Source of the DNA: Dactylonectria macrodidyma
Lineage: Eukaryota; Ascomycota; Sordariomycetes; Hypocreales; Nectriaceae
Direction of reading: 5' to 3'
DNA length: 64,000 nt
Assembly (NCBI GenBank): GCA_020744425.1
Contig: JAGMUV010000004.1
Coordinates: 1,922,001-1,986,000, forward strand
Shown here: piece by piece, positions 1 to 10,792 of the stretch
Layout: the number at the start of each line of letters is the position of its first letter
Position numbering within the stretch: the first letter of the stretch is position 1
Translations under genes and position numbers: made by a program
Notes under the pieces: model-generated
What the model saw: only the letters and a program-made list of their open reading frames with translations
Databases searched by the model: none
What the model was told of the DNA's origin: nothing

Positions 1-441
1 TGAGAGAGTATGTGGAGGAAACGTGAGCAGAGTGCTTGGTACACCACATGACCCAGGTAGAAGCAGCAGCAAGGGCACAGGTAAAGGCCAGCATCTGCAC
101 GCCGGCGTTGCCCTGGAAGGCCTCGTTAGGGATGATTCCGTTCTTGATGGTGTCGGCGGTTCGGGCTCCAACGGTGATGGCACCTAGCATTTCGAAGATG
201 GTGCCGAAGATCATGGCTTGGCGGTAGGAGATGGAGCGGGAGGAAACACTGGTGGCCCAGGCGTTGGCGACATCATCTATTGTCAGGGTTGGTCAGTATT
301 GGAATGTCAAGCTGTGTATATTGCGATTCGAGCGCAGATGGACGCCGATGTTTAGCACTCACTAGCACCGTTATTGTAGGCATCCATCATCGCAAAGAAA
401 GTGCCGAGGGCAAAAATGTAGTCATATTGAGAGAGCGTCAT
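1..441 (-). CDS. Pho89-type Na+/phosphate symporter, 5' end only (partial)
   Basis: This is the N-terminal part of a PiT-family inorganic phosphate transporter, a plasma-membrane protein that imports phosphate with Na+ or H+. Exon 1 is 362-441 and exon 2 runs from 276 past the left edge; the 277-361 intron has GTGAGT and TAG ends. The start at 441 gives a short N-terminus beginning MTLSQYDY. The family signature around N-G-A-N-D-V-A-N-A is rebuilt exactly across the splice, which confirms the join. The following residues (SVSSRSISYRQA, then an EMLGA helix) match the first membrane segments of fungal Pho89 proteins. The rest of the gene lies outside the window, so integrity cannot be judged. 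The family is usually induced by phosphate starvation; no regulatory site was identified here. Confidence 0.85.
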
Positions 442-3327
442 GGCGACAGTGGATGCTCACGATGAGCAATAGAATTCCCAATTGGAGTGATTGAGATAGA
501 AGCAAGAAGGAAAACAGGCAAGGTAGACGAAGGGTCAAAAGGGGCGAAGAGGATGGCAGACGCTGTGAGGGAAGCACAAAGGCTATGCAGCAGGTCGGAG
601 GTTTATATATCAAGGCTGCGGTCTGAGAACGTCATACATAGTACATCATGTTTGGTAACTTCCTATAAAGATTGAAGATGTGCAATCGTCTCCCATGGGT
701 GGTGCTTCGCAAGTCCTGGCCTATGCTGTCTGACGGAGTGGCTTACACATATGTGCGGGCTGCTAGAATGTGCTACTAATTAACTTCTATTTTCGCGCGC
801 TCCTAACGACTTGGATATGGGAAATTTCTATGGGGTATGACGCATAGGTACTATAGCTAACTTGCAGCCGTTGAGAGGACACATCGGTGTTAGGTGAAGG
901 AAGGAGAGCTTTCAAGTGAGGCCATTGGGAGCACGTCGGTCTGGCATTTCACATGGCAGAGACACAATAGCCTTAAATCGGTGCCTAGATGAATTGAGTA
1001 GTCCCACAGCCAATTCAGATAGCGTTCATCGTGACTTGGGCGCGTGCCTGATACCAAGCTCAAGGTCGTCAGTCAGCATGCGAAATAGCATTCTTCACCA
1101 CAAAAAGCTTAACCTTGCAAAAGGCTTCGTTTCGGAAGTATACTACACACGTCAAATGGCACACCAGAAAAGCCGATGATGACACCCTAATGTGCGGCCT
1201 ACAGTCCGCTGCTATGCGTCGCTGCTATGCGTCGCTGCTTCGCACGGTTCGTCGCTGAGCGTTGATGTGCCTCATCCTCATTACGCGCTTCGGCACGTTC
1301 ACCATCTTCTGTTGCAGCCCCGCGAGACGAGATTTCGCAACCCGCCAAGTGATTTATGACGACTCAGGGCCTTCTACGCACCTCTCTTCGTTCAGGGCTT
1401 TCCGTGAGATCTACCGCGACGCGCGATCGAGATGTCGGTCGCATGGTCTCAAGGAAAACAGCGTCACCTGTGACGCCAACTTTATAGGCACAAGAGTTCT
1501 GCCAACATAGCTCTCCACTGGGTGACTTAATTCTGCGTTTAGCTTTTGGTGGATGACCAGACATCAGGAGGCCGCAAGGATACGATCATCGATGCATGGC
1601 TGGTTCGCTGATGACCTATGTGAATCGGCCATTTAAGAACGCAATTCACCAGCTCTGGCTCGGCTGCTCTAGTCGGTCGACCAAGTTGAAGTGAGGCAGC
1701 CCACTATCGCCTTACTCTTGACGTAGATCTTACGCTGTCTCGCTGAGATGTATAAGGAGATGACTTTGTGAACGACAGCTACGGAGTAAATCATTAGGAG
1801 CATAGTTTTTTCTCCTCTATATGATATGGATCACTCAATCGAGTTTAAAATAAACGCTCGGGCGCTACCATGGAACTAAAAACTTATATATTTCGACCAT
1901 TGGATCGAACAGACAGAGTCAGATGATTCGCATACAACAACCATGACCGCAGTTTCCCAAGAACTCAATTCATTCACAGATAACACTGACAACGATCATA
2001 GTCAGTCTTCCTATCTAGTAAGGCTCCATACTACACATCCGAGTTGACATACGACTCGCAATTCGACAGTGTCTTCAGTGGGCAACTAACTTGATGGTCG
2101 GTTGAACTGGGGCAAGGCAATGCACGACAAGATTTTATTCGATAGCAGGATGCGTGTATCTCTTTGTTTTCATGTCCTATCATACCAAGTTATGATTGCA
2201 AAGTGCGAATCATGATGCTCATTCAGCGCGTCATAGCAGGCACAATACAGACAAGCGAAACCAGAGCCTAGATGCCTGAGCCACATGTTCTCGGGGATAG
2301 AACAGGGGAACCGGCCTCCATGGCGCTGTTGTCGGACTCAAAGTCATACGGCTGCGAGGCTTGCCCAAGACGCCACAACTGCGGAACGACTTCCGCCTGA
2401 AGACATTGCGTCTAACGCTGCACTTAACTAAGCTAGTTCTCCATCCAGCCAGGATGAGAGCTCCCCGCCGACTGAAAGGCACATCTGCTGAGAGGAGCAT
2501 ATGAAGCTTGCTGATGGGCGAATGGGCATGCTCTGCAGACCACGCTACGTGGCTCCCCAAGCATAAACAGACGTTACCAGCCGGTTATAGCATGTTCAGA
2601 CCGCTGAGACCATCATGAACTGATGTTGATGGCTGCGTGGGACGGGACGGGACGGGATAAGTCAGCTAGTTGGCTCGGGGGAGTTGACCCGCCGCCGGTT
2701 GAGCGTATCACAATGCCAGGTTTAGAGATGCAGATTCGTTATTTTCGTGTTGCAGGATGTCGGGAACTAGTTGTGGGGTTTCTTGAGGTAGCTGGATAGA
2801 GGCAGCATGTCATGGACGTCGCCGTTGACGCTGAATGCGCCTTGGAAGACCACCAGGCTGACACTGTGGAATAGCACTTTTGCCCAGCCCACTTCTCTCC
2901 ATTCTACATCCCTTCTGATCTGGCATGTGCCAGCCCGCCGCTTACTATACAATATACCTAGAACAGCCCTAGGCTGACGGCGTTCTGGCTAGACTATTCT
3001 TGTCTTAAGCTGCAACTCGGAGTCCCTGTCGTGGCTTTTCTGTGGCCAAGGGCGACTTATTAGCCTTAAATTTCAACAGTAGGTAGCACCCACCCTACGC
3101 GAGGAACAAGGGAAATTAATGTAACTAGATGATTACAATATGACATCAACTAATATTTGCAAACGCTTACGACAAAGACTGTTGCGATAACATGATGCTT
3201 GCAGCGTGATGGATGACATCACCACTACGCCATGAAAAACCACGAAGGATTGATCGCTTTTTACCTCCTTCAGCGCCATACATTTTCCTCGTCTTTTCAT
3301 CCTTCAAAGAAAATCTCCCATTTCACC
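442..3327. other. 2.9-kb intergenic stretch, no gene recognised
   Basis: Only short overlapping reading frames occur, with no splice-joinable protein that I recognise. There is a small imperfect tandem of 'gctatgcgtcgct' near 1210-1245 and a 'gggac' pentamer run near 2640-2655. It presumably holds the promoter of the phosphate transporter (upstream of 441) and of the gene starting at 3328. Confidence 0.5.
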
Positions 3328-4708
3328 ATGATGGGTCTCTTCGCTTTCTTCCACGTCGCCGTAGATTATCTGATCTCCTGGGTTCATCCGGTGAGGAATG
3401 CACCAATGATCAACTAAAAGGACACCCCCTTGCTCACAATACAGAACGCTCACTGGGGATGGATGTCTCTCAATCGAAAAGTCAGCCCCCGCAAACATCT
3501 TCTGCACCCCGCGCGCTAATTTACTTGCCAGAATGGAAAATTTGAGCGGGAAAAGATCCCTCTATTCAAGAAGCTCAAGTTGCTGTTCTTGTTCAACCCC
3601 ATCACCGAATGGATTGACACAACCCACGCCATGCGCCTCTACATGCACAACAAGTCATTGGACGAAGGCAGGCCAGGATAGATTCTTCTTCTACCTGTTT
3701 AGGCTGCTGACCCGCATACAATAGGCAAACAGGAGGCTACGCCGGCTTCGCGGCGACGAATTAAGGGCTTTGTCGACTACTATGGTATCAACATGAATGA
3801 CTTTGATCCCTCAAACATCAATGATTACAAGACGTTTGAAGGTTTCTTTGTGCGGGCACACAAGGCCGGCTCCAGGCCGATCCACGAAGCAGAAGATGCA
3901 AGCGCCGCGGTTGTCGTTGCCGACTCGAGGGTCGTCACTTACGCCTCGGTAGCCGAAACCAAGAAGCTCTGGATCAAAGGGCACGAATTCAACATCGCCA
4001 ACCTTGCCATGGACACGGAAATTGGGTCGCAGTTCGCTGATGCTGCCGTTGCCAGCTTCCGGCTCTCTCCGCAGGATTATCATCGATACCACTCACCTGT
4101 CACCGGCAAGGTCAAGCTCTTTCGAAGTGTGCCCGGAGATTATTACCAGGTGGACCCGGTAGCTTTGCAGAGCAAAGTGGATATCTTGACGAGGAACAGA
4201 CGGGAGTACGTCGTCATCGAAACAGCCGAATTCGGCGAAGTCCTGTTTGTCGCCATCGGGGCAACAAATGTGGGATCAGTCGTGTAAGTACCCTTCGAAC
4301 CTGCCATTGTCTCTGCATCATGTTCTCACCAAACGCAGCATACATGAACGTTTTCAACGCCCAGATGCCGAGGTCAAGAAGGGGGATGAGCTGGGCTACT
4401 TTCAGTTCGGAGGCTCATCCATCGTCGTCGCATTCCAAAAGAATAGGATCGAGTTTGACAACGACCTCCTGGAGTTGAGTAAACAACGCGTGCAGGTCTC
4501 TGTCGAGGTTGGTATGAGTCTAGGTCACGCCGTGGGGGAAACTGGAAAAGATCAAGCGTCTCAAGATCAAGAGTCTAAAGATCAAGCGTCTCAAGATCAA
4601 GCGTCTAAAGACCAAGCGCCTAAAGATCAAGCGTCTAAAGACCAAGCGCCTAAAGATCAAGCGTCTCAGGAGCCGACGTATGCTGAAGTAGCTCATATCA
4701 ATGCGTGA
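3328..4708 (+). CDS. phosphatidylserine decarboxylase-like protein
   Basis: Phosphatidylserine decarboxylases convert phosphatidylserine to phosphatidylethanolamine on membranes and use a pyruvoyl group made by self-cleavage. My model is join(3328-3390, 3532-3667, 3725-4283, 4339-4708), 375 aa. The core is well conserved: TFEDFF-like region (TFEGFFVR), the RLSPQDYHRYHSP block, the VDPVALQS block, and the FGGSS self-processing motif with the Ser at about residue 279. The last intron (4284-4338) is canonical and restores the expected IHERFQ sequence. The second intron (3668-3724) must be GC-AG. The first is uncertain: 3391-3531 keeps the frame, but a shorter intron ending at 3444 would expose a Trp-rich stretch (AHWGWM) that then hits a stop at 3517, so some 5' decay is possible. 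The start at 3328 has a CACCATG context. The C-terminus carries an unusual KDQAS/KDQAP repeat. Confidence 0.75.
4549..4671 (+). repeat. in-frame coding minisatellite (KDQAS/QDQAS/KDQAP)
   Basis: About eight copies of a 15-bp unit (aaagatcaagcgtct and variants) lie inside the last exon of the decarboxylase-like gene. They encode a charged five-residue repeat rich in Lys, Asp and Gln just before the C-terminus. Unit length is a multiple of three, so copy-number change keeps the frame. Confidence 0.85.
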
Positions 4709-5867
4709 ACTAGAGTTGCATTCATGCGTCTGATGACAGGGAAGTGCCGCGCAGGCATGGAGTAAGAGTAGGAGCTATCCACGTGTATCCAGGGCATTAT
4801 TACGAGCAACAGTATTAGTCCAATTTGCAAGACTGCACTGCACTTAGGATGGCTATGCTAAGCTACTCACGAAAGCACAAACACGCGGTGGCTGCAACAC
4901 ATGAGGAATATTGTGACTAAAGCATCTTCGGAATGCTAAAGAACGCTGCCCTTACCCATTTGCGGCCACTAGCCGTGGTCATCTTGCTCCTGGACAGAGT
5001 AGCTGACCGTAACCAGGCCAAAGCATGGCATTGAGTGATCATCTTTTACTGACTTAGTGTTTTAGAGGAGTTCGGAGGTTTCCATCTGGAGTCTGGCAGT
5101 GCTCTTCTTCAATGGGAGTCGCGGGACGCAGACACTGGCTCAGATAGACAGGCTTTCCTTTTGCTCTCCCCAATAAAGCACTACCCCAATTCTGTCTTCT
5201 TCGGGTTAAGTATCAAAAATTCAATGACGGGAACTTTTACAAAACACTCTTTTACTACGATTTGACAAAGGAGGAAAACCATATGATAATGACTCCGTTA
5301 CAGGACGGACAGCTGCGAGTTTATCCACCAAATCGCCGGGGTCTGTTACAAAAATGTCGGCCCTATCTCCAAAACCGGCCGATCAGCTGAGGCTGTGATG
5401 TGGAATACAAGTCGCCGGTCCTCTGTGTGTAGACATGGCCGCCCAGAGTTGTTGGAAGCTCAGCTTGGCACGATGACTGACAGGTCCCAAAATTGGAGGG
5501 TACATCAGATGCGAATTCAGAGATGACCCATAGGCTCGCTCTGTTCGCCTGGCACTCATTTATCAAGCGAAGTCCTCCCTCACAGCAGACATCAGTAGTT
5601 GACACAAATTCCCTCTTTAGGAAATGGCGCTTATGGTGTTGATTGAGGGTCTAGATGGTTGACATTTTCGTCTGCTGCCATGCTCGGCGCCCAGGAGCAA
5701 TAGTAGTTTCCTTCTCATTAGCGTTGATGAATCGCACTGGAGTCAGTCCCGAGCAACATACCCTGGGGACCGTGAGGCCCTCTCTGAAGCTTGGTACCGG
5801 CAAGCTTGGCCGGCTACCGTGTATCATCAAGGCCCGGGAGAAGGCAGATAGTATGACAGAATTCAGA
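4709..5867. other. intergenic, nothing recognised
   Basis: About 1.2 kb without a supported gene; short frames on both strands show no family I know. It holds the 3' flank of the decarboxylase-like gene and the upstream region of the rearranged promoter at 5868. Confidence 0.5.
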
Positions 5868-5991
5868 TATAAAAACGGCCTGCCCTCTGCTGTTATCACC
5901 CACTCCATCTGGCCAGACAATCGCAACACAAACTCAAGCATCACAACTCCAGCAAAAACACTACCAACCCCTCTTCTATCTATTCAAAATG
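5868..5991 (+). promoter_or_regulatory. orphan promoter with TATA box and start codon
   Basis: A TATAAAAA box (5868-5875) is followed by a C/A-rich leader typical of highly expressed fungal genes and an ATG at 5989-5991 in a good context (CAAAATGG). The reading frame behind this ATG ends after 38 codons at a TAG (6103-6105) without resembling a protein. The body of a secreted protein lies just downstream but in the opposite direction. Confidence 0.45.
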
Positions 5992-6133
5992 GTTAAAATC
6001 ACTTCGCGCAATAAGCGACAACACCCCGTTTTCCTGTTCAATATCCCAGGCAGATTTGTCCCGTCCTCGGATCACATGTTCTGCTCCGAGCGGCAGAAAA
6101 CATAGCTGCCTGGCTTCCGTGTCCTATAGCCAC

Positions 6134-6590
6134 CTAAGTGTCGTAGTAGCAACGCATGCTCTTGGCGTTCTGGTTGAAAGCAGTGCACGCATAAGTCCCG
6201 CTTCCAACACCCACGTTCTGGGCGATCGGGCCCTGGTAGTTGTCACCGGCTCAGATGGCGCAGCTGGTCATGATAGTCCCGCTCTGGGTGAGGCCAACGG
6301 CTCAGATGGAGCTGTCGATGGGCGGGCACGGGGTTTCGCCGCGGAACCCTTCACAGGCTCCCGAGTGGCCGCATTTGCAGATTCTGGCGTTAAGAGTCAG
6401 CAGGGTGCGGAAAATGTAACAAGGGCTGCCGTGACGACGCCTCAAGCTGTCATACAGAGTGGAAGTGGGATCACGTACCTGCAAGTATGCCACCACACGT
6501 TTCCAGAGCCTGAGGGGGCGGCAGGGCCGAATGCGGCCAAGGTGAGGACGATGGGGTAAATCAACCTCACCAAGCGTGCTGTCGCTCAGC
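6134..6590 (-). pseudogene. relic of a small secreted cysteine-rich protein
   Basis: Read on the minus strand, a hydrophobic segment resembling a signal peptide (PIVLTLAAFG, about 6520-6550) is followed by a likely intron (GTACGT at about 6475; AG at about 6392) and then a Cys-rich module: CKCGHSGAC, ETPCPP, TSCAI, YACTAF and MRCYYDT before a stop at 6134-6136. Two in-frame TGA codons (both in the context ATC TGA GCC, at about 6302 and 6251) interrupt it and no start codon is found upstream. I do not recognise the family. Size and Cys pattern suggest a secreted effector-like or antimicrobial-like protein, but the function is unknown. Confidence 0.4.
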
Positions 6591-7648
6591 ACAAGGCAAC
6601 CCTATGGATACAACGAAATCGCGTCAATTTCAGTTCCTTTGCGACCAAAATGCGAAGGCATTCTAAACCAAATGGCTCTTGAAGTTTGCCATAGACGTAT
6701 CAGCAAGAATGACCTGAAAGCGAGGGAAGCCGCGAGCACACAATGGCTGGCTTCAACTGCTAGCAGACGATTCCCCGCCAACCTAAGAAGCAAGAGTTAA
6801 CAAATCTTACTCTTCGCAGCGAGGAGCCCTAGAAGACAGACCCTGCGGCTGTGCATTGGGGCGGTCCCAAGGCCAGTCGATCTGGGACTTGTAAGCGGGG
6901 AATCTAGACTTGTAGAATGACACCGTATGGGACTTCTGGCCCTGTCGCTGGCTTTTCCGTCTTGCAATTTGAGGTACTTGTTCTTTTTTTAGTAGACTAT
7001 GGTTCTGCATCTCTGGGCTCTTTGAGGCCATGCAACTGGGCTTTGTTCCAAGTGTTGCAAGATAGCTCATGACATGCGGTGCATCTAGCACACTGATCTC
7101 CCCAATTGACGCTTGAAAATCAGCCAAAACATGTCCAGTCTCGAATGCATCCTGGACTATGAACAGACCCTTCAAGATATTTAACAGGGCCACCTGCTTC
7201 CAGCAAAGGCTCACCTGATGAATCAGAAGGGGTGGTAGGCAGATTCACGCTCGTCGTGAAAATATACATTCGTGCTGCATGTGCTTGCCCAATGCAACAT
7301 TATGAAATACTCAGAAATTAGTACTGAAATAATCAATGAGCTGGGGAAATTAGGTAATTGCAATGGTATTATATCTCCTCACATAGCGGCCACTACTCAC
7401 GTTGTTCAACTGTCAAGAAGAAGCTTTCATGACTCTCCCAAGTATGACGTTATTCGAGGCGGTCAGCCTAATCAGTACCGTTTCACGTGGAAGCTGCATA
7501 ATCTAAGAAACCCCGCACTAGCTTGCTACAATTTGTTTTCTAGACCTGTTCAGAGAGACAACTCGTTGCTTTGCATTGCACCAGCACCGACCAAAATCCT
7601 CGAGATACAATACCCAATCCGTACAAGAACCACGAACAATATCCCAAC
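6591..7648. other. intergenic, nothing recognised
   Basis: About 1 kb with only short frames. It contains the presumed promoter of the nucleotidyltransferase gene at 7649. Confidence 0.5.
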
Positions 7649-8284
7649 ATGAACCCGGCGCAACTTCCTCTCCACTCCCAACTCCACCATCTCCGCACCA
7701 CACTCTCATCCAACCCCACCTTGCTCCGCGTTCTCTCTCACGCGGCGAAGCTAAACCCACCAAACTGGTATCTAGCTGGCGGTGCTGTTTCCCAAACCAT
7801 ATGGAACGCCGTTTCTGGCCAGCCACCGGAGACGGGCATCTCGGACTACGACCTCGTATATTTTGATGATTCTGACGTTTCCTGGGAAGCCGAGGATGCC
7901 ATCATTCAAGCTAGCAAGAAGCTGTTTGCAGATGAAGCCGTCGAGATCGAAATCCGCAACCAGGCACGTGTGCATCTATGGTACAGTTCAAAGTTCGGCG
8001 TTCCCTGTCCACAACATACTAGCGTTGAGGCGGGCATCGACTCTTGGATATCGACGAGCGCTATGATTGGAGTGAGACTGCTGGAGGATGGTGAATGGAG
8101 TGTATATGCGCCGCGTGGACTCTCTGACTTTTACAGTTTGATTGTGAGGCCAAATGCCGTACTAGGATCGAGAGAGGCGTATAATAAGAAGGCAGCGAGG
8201 TGGAGGACAATTTGGAAGGGGCTGACAATTGAGCCTTGGCCTGAGACACCGACAGCCGCTGAGCCTGGATTAACAGAGTCATGA
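7649..8284 (+). CDS. nucleotidyltransferase family protein (NTP_transf_6-like)
   Basis: A single-exon gene of 211 aa. Its middle holds the nucleotidyltransferase signature YLAGGAVSQTIWN followed by the acidic SDYDLVYFD motif, in which the two Asp would bind the metal-nucleotide. This layout fits the DUF925/NTP_transf_6 group, best known from bacteria and scattered in fungi; the substrate is not established. The frame stays open upstream to 7571, but the ATG at 7649 places the first helix right at the N-terminus as in the family and follows a CAAC context. The family is normally about 170-210 aa, so the gene looks complete. No signal peptide is present, so it is probably cytosolic. It is followed after 117 bp by a convergent GH31 gene. 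Confidence 0.75.
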   Translation: MNPAQLPLHSQLHHLRTTLSSNPTLLRVLSHAAKLNPPNWYLAGGAVSQTIWNAVSGQPPETGISDYDLVYFDDSDVSWEAEDAIIQASKKLFADEAVEIEIRNQARVHLWYSSKFGVPCPQHTSVEAGIDSWISTSAMIGVRLLEDGEWSVYAPRGLSDFYSLIVRPNAVLGSREAYNKKAARWRTIWKGLTIEPWPETPTAAEPGLTES

Positions 8285-8401
8285 AGGAATGTATCAGGGT
8301 CTATATTCTACCCCTCTTAGATATCTAGATACTCGCAGTATTGTCAAAGTGTCAGCTTCTATCTGAGCCCTGCTGTCCATCGGTGTATCTTGGAGTCTCG
8401 G

Positions 8402-10792
8402 CTATTTCAGCCGACTATCTGCAACAATCAACTCGAGAATAGGTCCAAGCACCTCCTTGTCTAGTCCCAATCCCACAAGCATCCCAGCCTTAACTGTAGT
8501 TGGCCGAGATGATTGACATACAGCCCAAATTTGATCTTTAATCGAAAAGTCCACCTGGTAGTCGAGGAGCAACGATTTGATGCGCGTGGTCGGATCTATG
8601 ACACTCAATTGAGGATCTGGCCCAAGTGAGATCACGACAACCGCATCCTCACGCGAGGCCTTTGGAATCTCGACTTTAAGACCCGGGGTGATGCCACGCT
8701 CCTCCTTGGTCACCTTAGCCTCAATCTTGGAGCCGTCGACAAGTACTGAAACCGAGGCCGGATCCTGGAAGAGAGTGACGAATTTGATTCTCCAGCTCTT
8801 GTTGCTGGCTGGAAATGTGAGTTTCCCGGTAGCTTGGTTGTACTCAATCTTGATCTCTCGCATGGTGTTGATGGGGGCGGTTCCATCGAGATCGTCGTGT
8901 TTATCTTCAACCACGGTGAATTCGCTGTCTTTGCCGACCACCACCAGCGGGTTTAATCCACTGGGGTTGGGGCACCCATTCTCGGGCTGAAGTTCTTGAG
9001 CAATTGGAACAATTGATCCTTGGGGAGCAAGCATGGGAACCTGGTGAATATCCCGATACAGTGTGATCTCACGATCACCGTCATAGACAGACCCCGTAAG
9101 CAAGTCGACATGCCTTGAGGGAGGTACCCAGACGTCCACAGCTGCGCGGTTTGTTCTCCGATCTCTGGGGTGCACAACTGGAGCAACTACCAAAGAACTT
9201 CCGAAGAAATACTCGTTTGGCTTGCGATAGGCCTCTTCCTGCTCAGGGAACCTCCAATATAGAGGTTGGACCAATGGCAAGCCCTGGGTGACATTCACAC
9301 TGTAAATGTACGGAATCAATCGGTGCCTAAGCCGCATGGACTGCACCATAACCTGACGGAATTCCTCGCGGAAGTTCCACGGTTCTTTGGACGACCAAGG
9401 ACTGTGCGAAGAGTGAAGACGGAGTATGGGAGAGAAGACTCCGAGTTGGACCCATCGAGTGGCCAATTCGTCATCACGATAGCCTCCGTAATGACCGCCA
9501 ATGTCATGGCTCCACCAGCCGTAGCCAATGTTGGATGCTGTGGCTGTGAACTCAGGCTGGAACCTGAGTGATTCCCAAGTGGTGACGGAATCGCCAGAGA
9601 ATCCCACTGGGTAGCGGTGACTGCCCGGTCCCGCGTATCTCGAGAAGATTAGCGGCTTGTCATCATTCTCAATTTGTGCATTGTCGAGGTAATGGAAATG
9701 ATTGAGGACCCAAAGAGGGTCGACGCCGGGGATGGCAGATGAGGAGCCTTGCTGCCAATCGATCCACCAAAAGTCGCAGTTCTTCTCGAGATCTCGGTGG
9801 AGGATGTTGAGATAGGCATCCATGAACTTTGGCGATGTGGGATTGAAGAGGATAGGCGCCTTGTTAGTCGTGTCGTGACCAAGGTACTTAGCCATCTTCT
9901 CGTACACATCTTCGTGCGAGGCGATTCCTGCATGCGGATGGTCATTGAGGGTTACTTTCAACTTCCTATCCCGCAAAGCCTTCCCAAAGGCGTCGGGATC
10001 GGGGAACAGTTCCCTGTTCCAAGTGTATCCTGTCCAGCCAGCGTGGGGGACGTTGTCACCTTTGACGATGTGCCAGTCCATGTCGATCACGCCCACACTA
10101 AGCGGAACACCCTCCTCGCTGAAATTGTCTATGAGGTCGAGGTACTCTTGAGCGGTGTATGCGTGGTACCGACTCCACCAATTCCCCAACGCCCACCGAG
10201 GGACCTGAGGCTGGGGGCCTGCAATGGCATAATATGCCTTCATGGCGCCTTGGTAGTTGAAGCCATAGCTGAAAAGATAGCCGTCGATGCGATGGCCGGA
10301 GCGACGAGGGGCCACAAAGCCATGGCCATCGAAAAGCATTGAATCGCTGTCATCGATACACGCATATCCGGATCGAGATAGTATGCCGAGACCCATATCG
10401 CAGCGTCCGTCGACCCCGTCGAGCGTACGCGCCGTTCCTCCCAGGTTTGTGTCATCGGCAGAAGCGCCATATCGCCATTCAGCGCCCCAGAGACTCGTCT
10501 TTGCTCGAAAGCTGACATGAAGCCCATTGGCACTGAATCTCTTCTTGTCGTATGTCAGATGGAATGAGGGTGTGCTGATGGTCAGCTCGTCCCGAGAGTC
10601 GGTGACAGTGAACTGCGGGGTAGGAAATTTACGGTTGATGGCAAATGTGGATGCTCGATCTTCAAATACACCGTCTTCCGCCCATTCATACCGGGCGGCA
10701 AAATCGCTCAGGATGGTGAAGCGGTATTGGAGGCCGATCACAATTGAGGCCGAATCCGCAATTGGGTCGCAAGGAAATTTGTACTTGTCCAT
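8402..10792 (-). CDS. glycoside hydrolase family 31 (alpha-glycosidase)
   Basis: An intronless gene of 796 aa. GH31 enzymes hydrolyse alpha-glycosidic bonds with retention. The (beta/alpha)8 catalytic domain is clear from about residue 200 to 560. It has the VIDMDWH strand, the nucleophile region WWIDWQQG with Asp at about 345, the FSGDS acid/base Asp at about 401, and the YGWWSHDIGG substrate motif. An N-terminal beta-sandwich precedes it and C-terminal beta domains follow. The nucleophile motif differs from the WxDMNE of classical alpha-glucosidases, which points to a less studied GH31 subgroup; the true substrate (alpha-glucoside, xyloside, galactoside or N-acetylgalactosaminide) cannot be read from sequence. 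No signal peptide is visible, so it is probably intracellular. Start and stop are unambiguous. Confidence 0.9.
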   Translation of the reverse strand: MDKYKFPCDPIADSASIVIGLQYRFTILSDFAARYEWAEDGVFEDRASTFAINRKFPTPQFTVTDSRDELTISTPSFHLTYDKKRFSANGLHVSFRAKTSLWGAEWRYGASADDTNLGGTARTLDGVDGRCDMGLGILSRSGYACIDDSDSMLFDGHGFVAPRRSGHRIDGYLFSYGFNYQGAMKAYYAIAGPQPQVPRWALGNWWSRYHAYTAQEYLDLIDNFSEEGVPLSVGVIDMDWHIVKGDNVPHAGWTGYTWNRELFPDPDAFGKALRDRKLKVTLNDHPHAGIASHEDVYEKMAKYLGHDTTNKAPILFNPTSPKFMDAYLNILHRDLEKNCDFWWIDWQQGSSSAIPGVDPLWVLNHFHYLDNAQIENDDKPLIFSRYAGPGSHRYPVGFSGDSVTTWESLRFQPEFTATASNIGYGWWSHDIGGHYGGYRDDELATRWVQLGVFSPILRLHSSHSPWSSKEPWNFREEFRQVMVQSMRLRHRLIPYIYSVNVTQGLPLVQPLYWRFPEQEEAYRKPNEYFFGSSLVVAPVVHPRDRRTNRAAVDVWVPPSRHVDLLTGSVYDGDREITLYRDIHQVPMLAPQGSIVPIAQELQPENGCPNPSGLNPLVVVGKDSEFTVVEDKHDDLDGTAPINTMREIKIEYNQATGKLTFPASNKSWRIKFVTLFQDPASVSVLVDGSKIEAKVTKEERGITPGLKVEIPKASREDAVVVISLGPDPQLSVIDPTTRIKSLLLDYQVDFSIKDQIWAVCQSSRPTTVKAGMLVGLGLDKEVLGPILELIVADSRLK

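Noticed and set aside
3213..3545. 110-codon frame upstream of the decarboxylase core
   Set aside because: It overlaps two other frames that fit the family better; only a short part near 3515 could be coding and it would need two frameshifts.
9749..10342. 197-codon plus-strand frame inside the GH31 gene
   Set aside because: Antisense shadow of an intact conserved enzyme.
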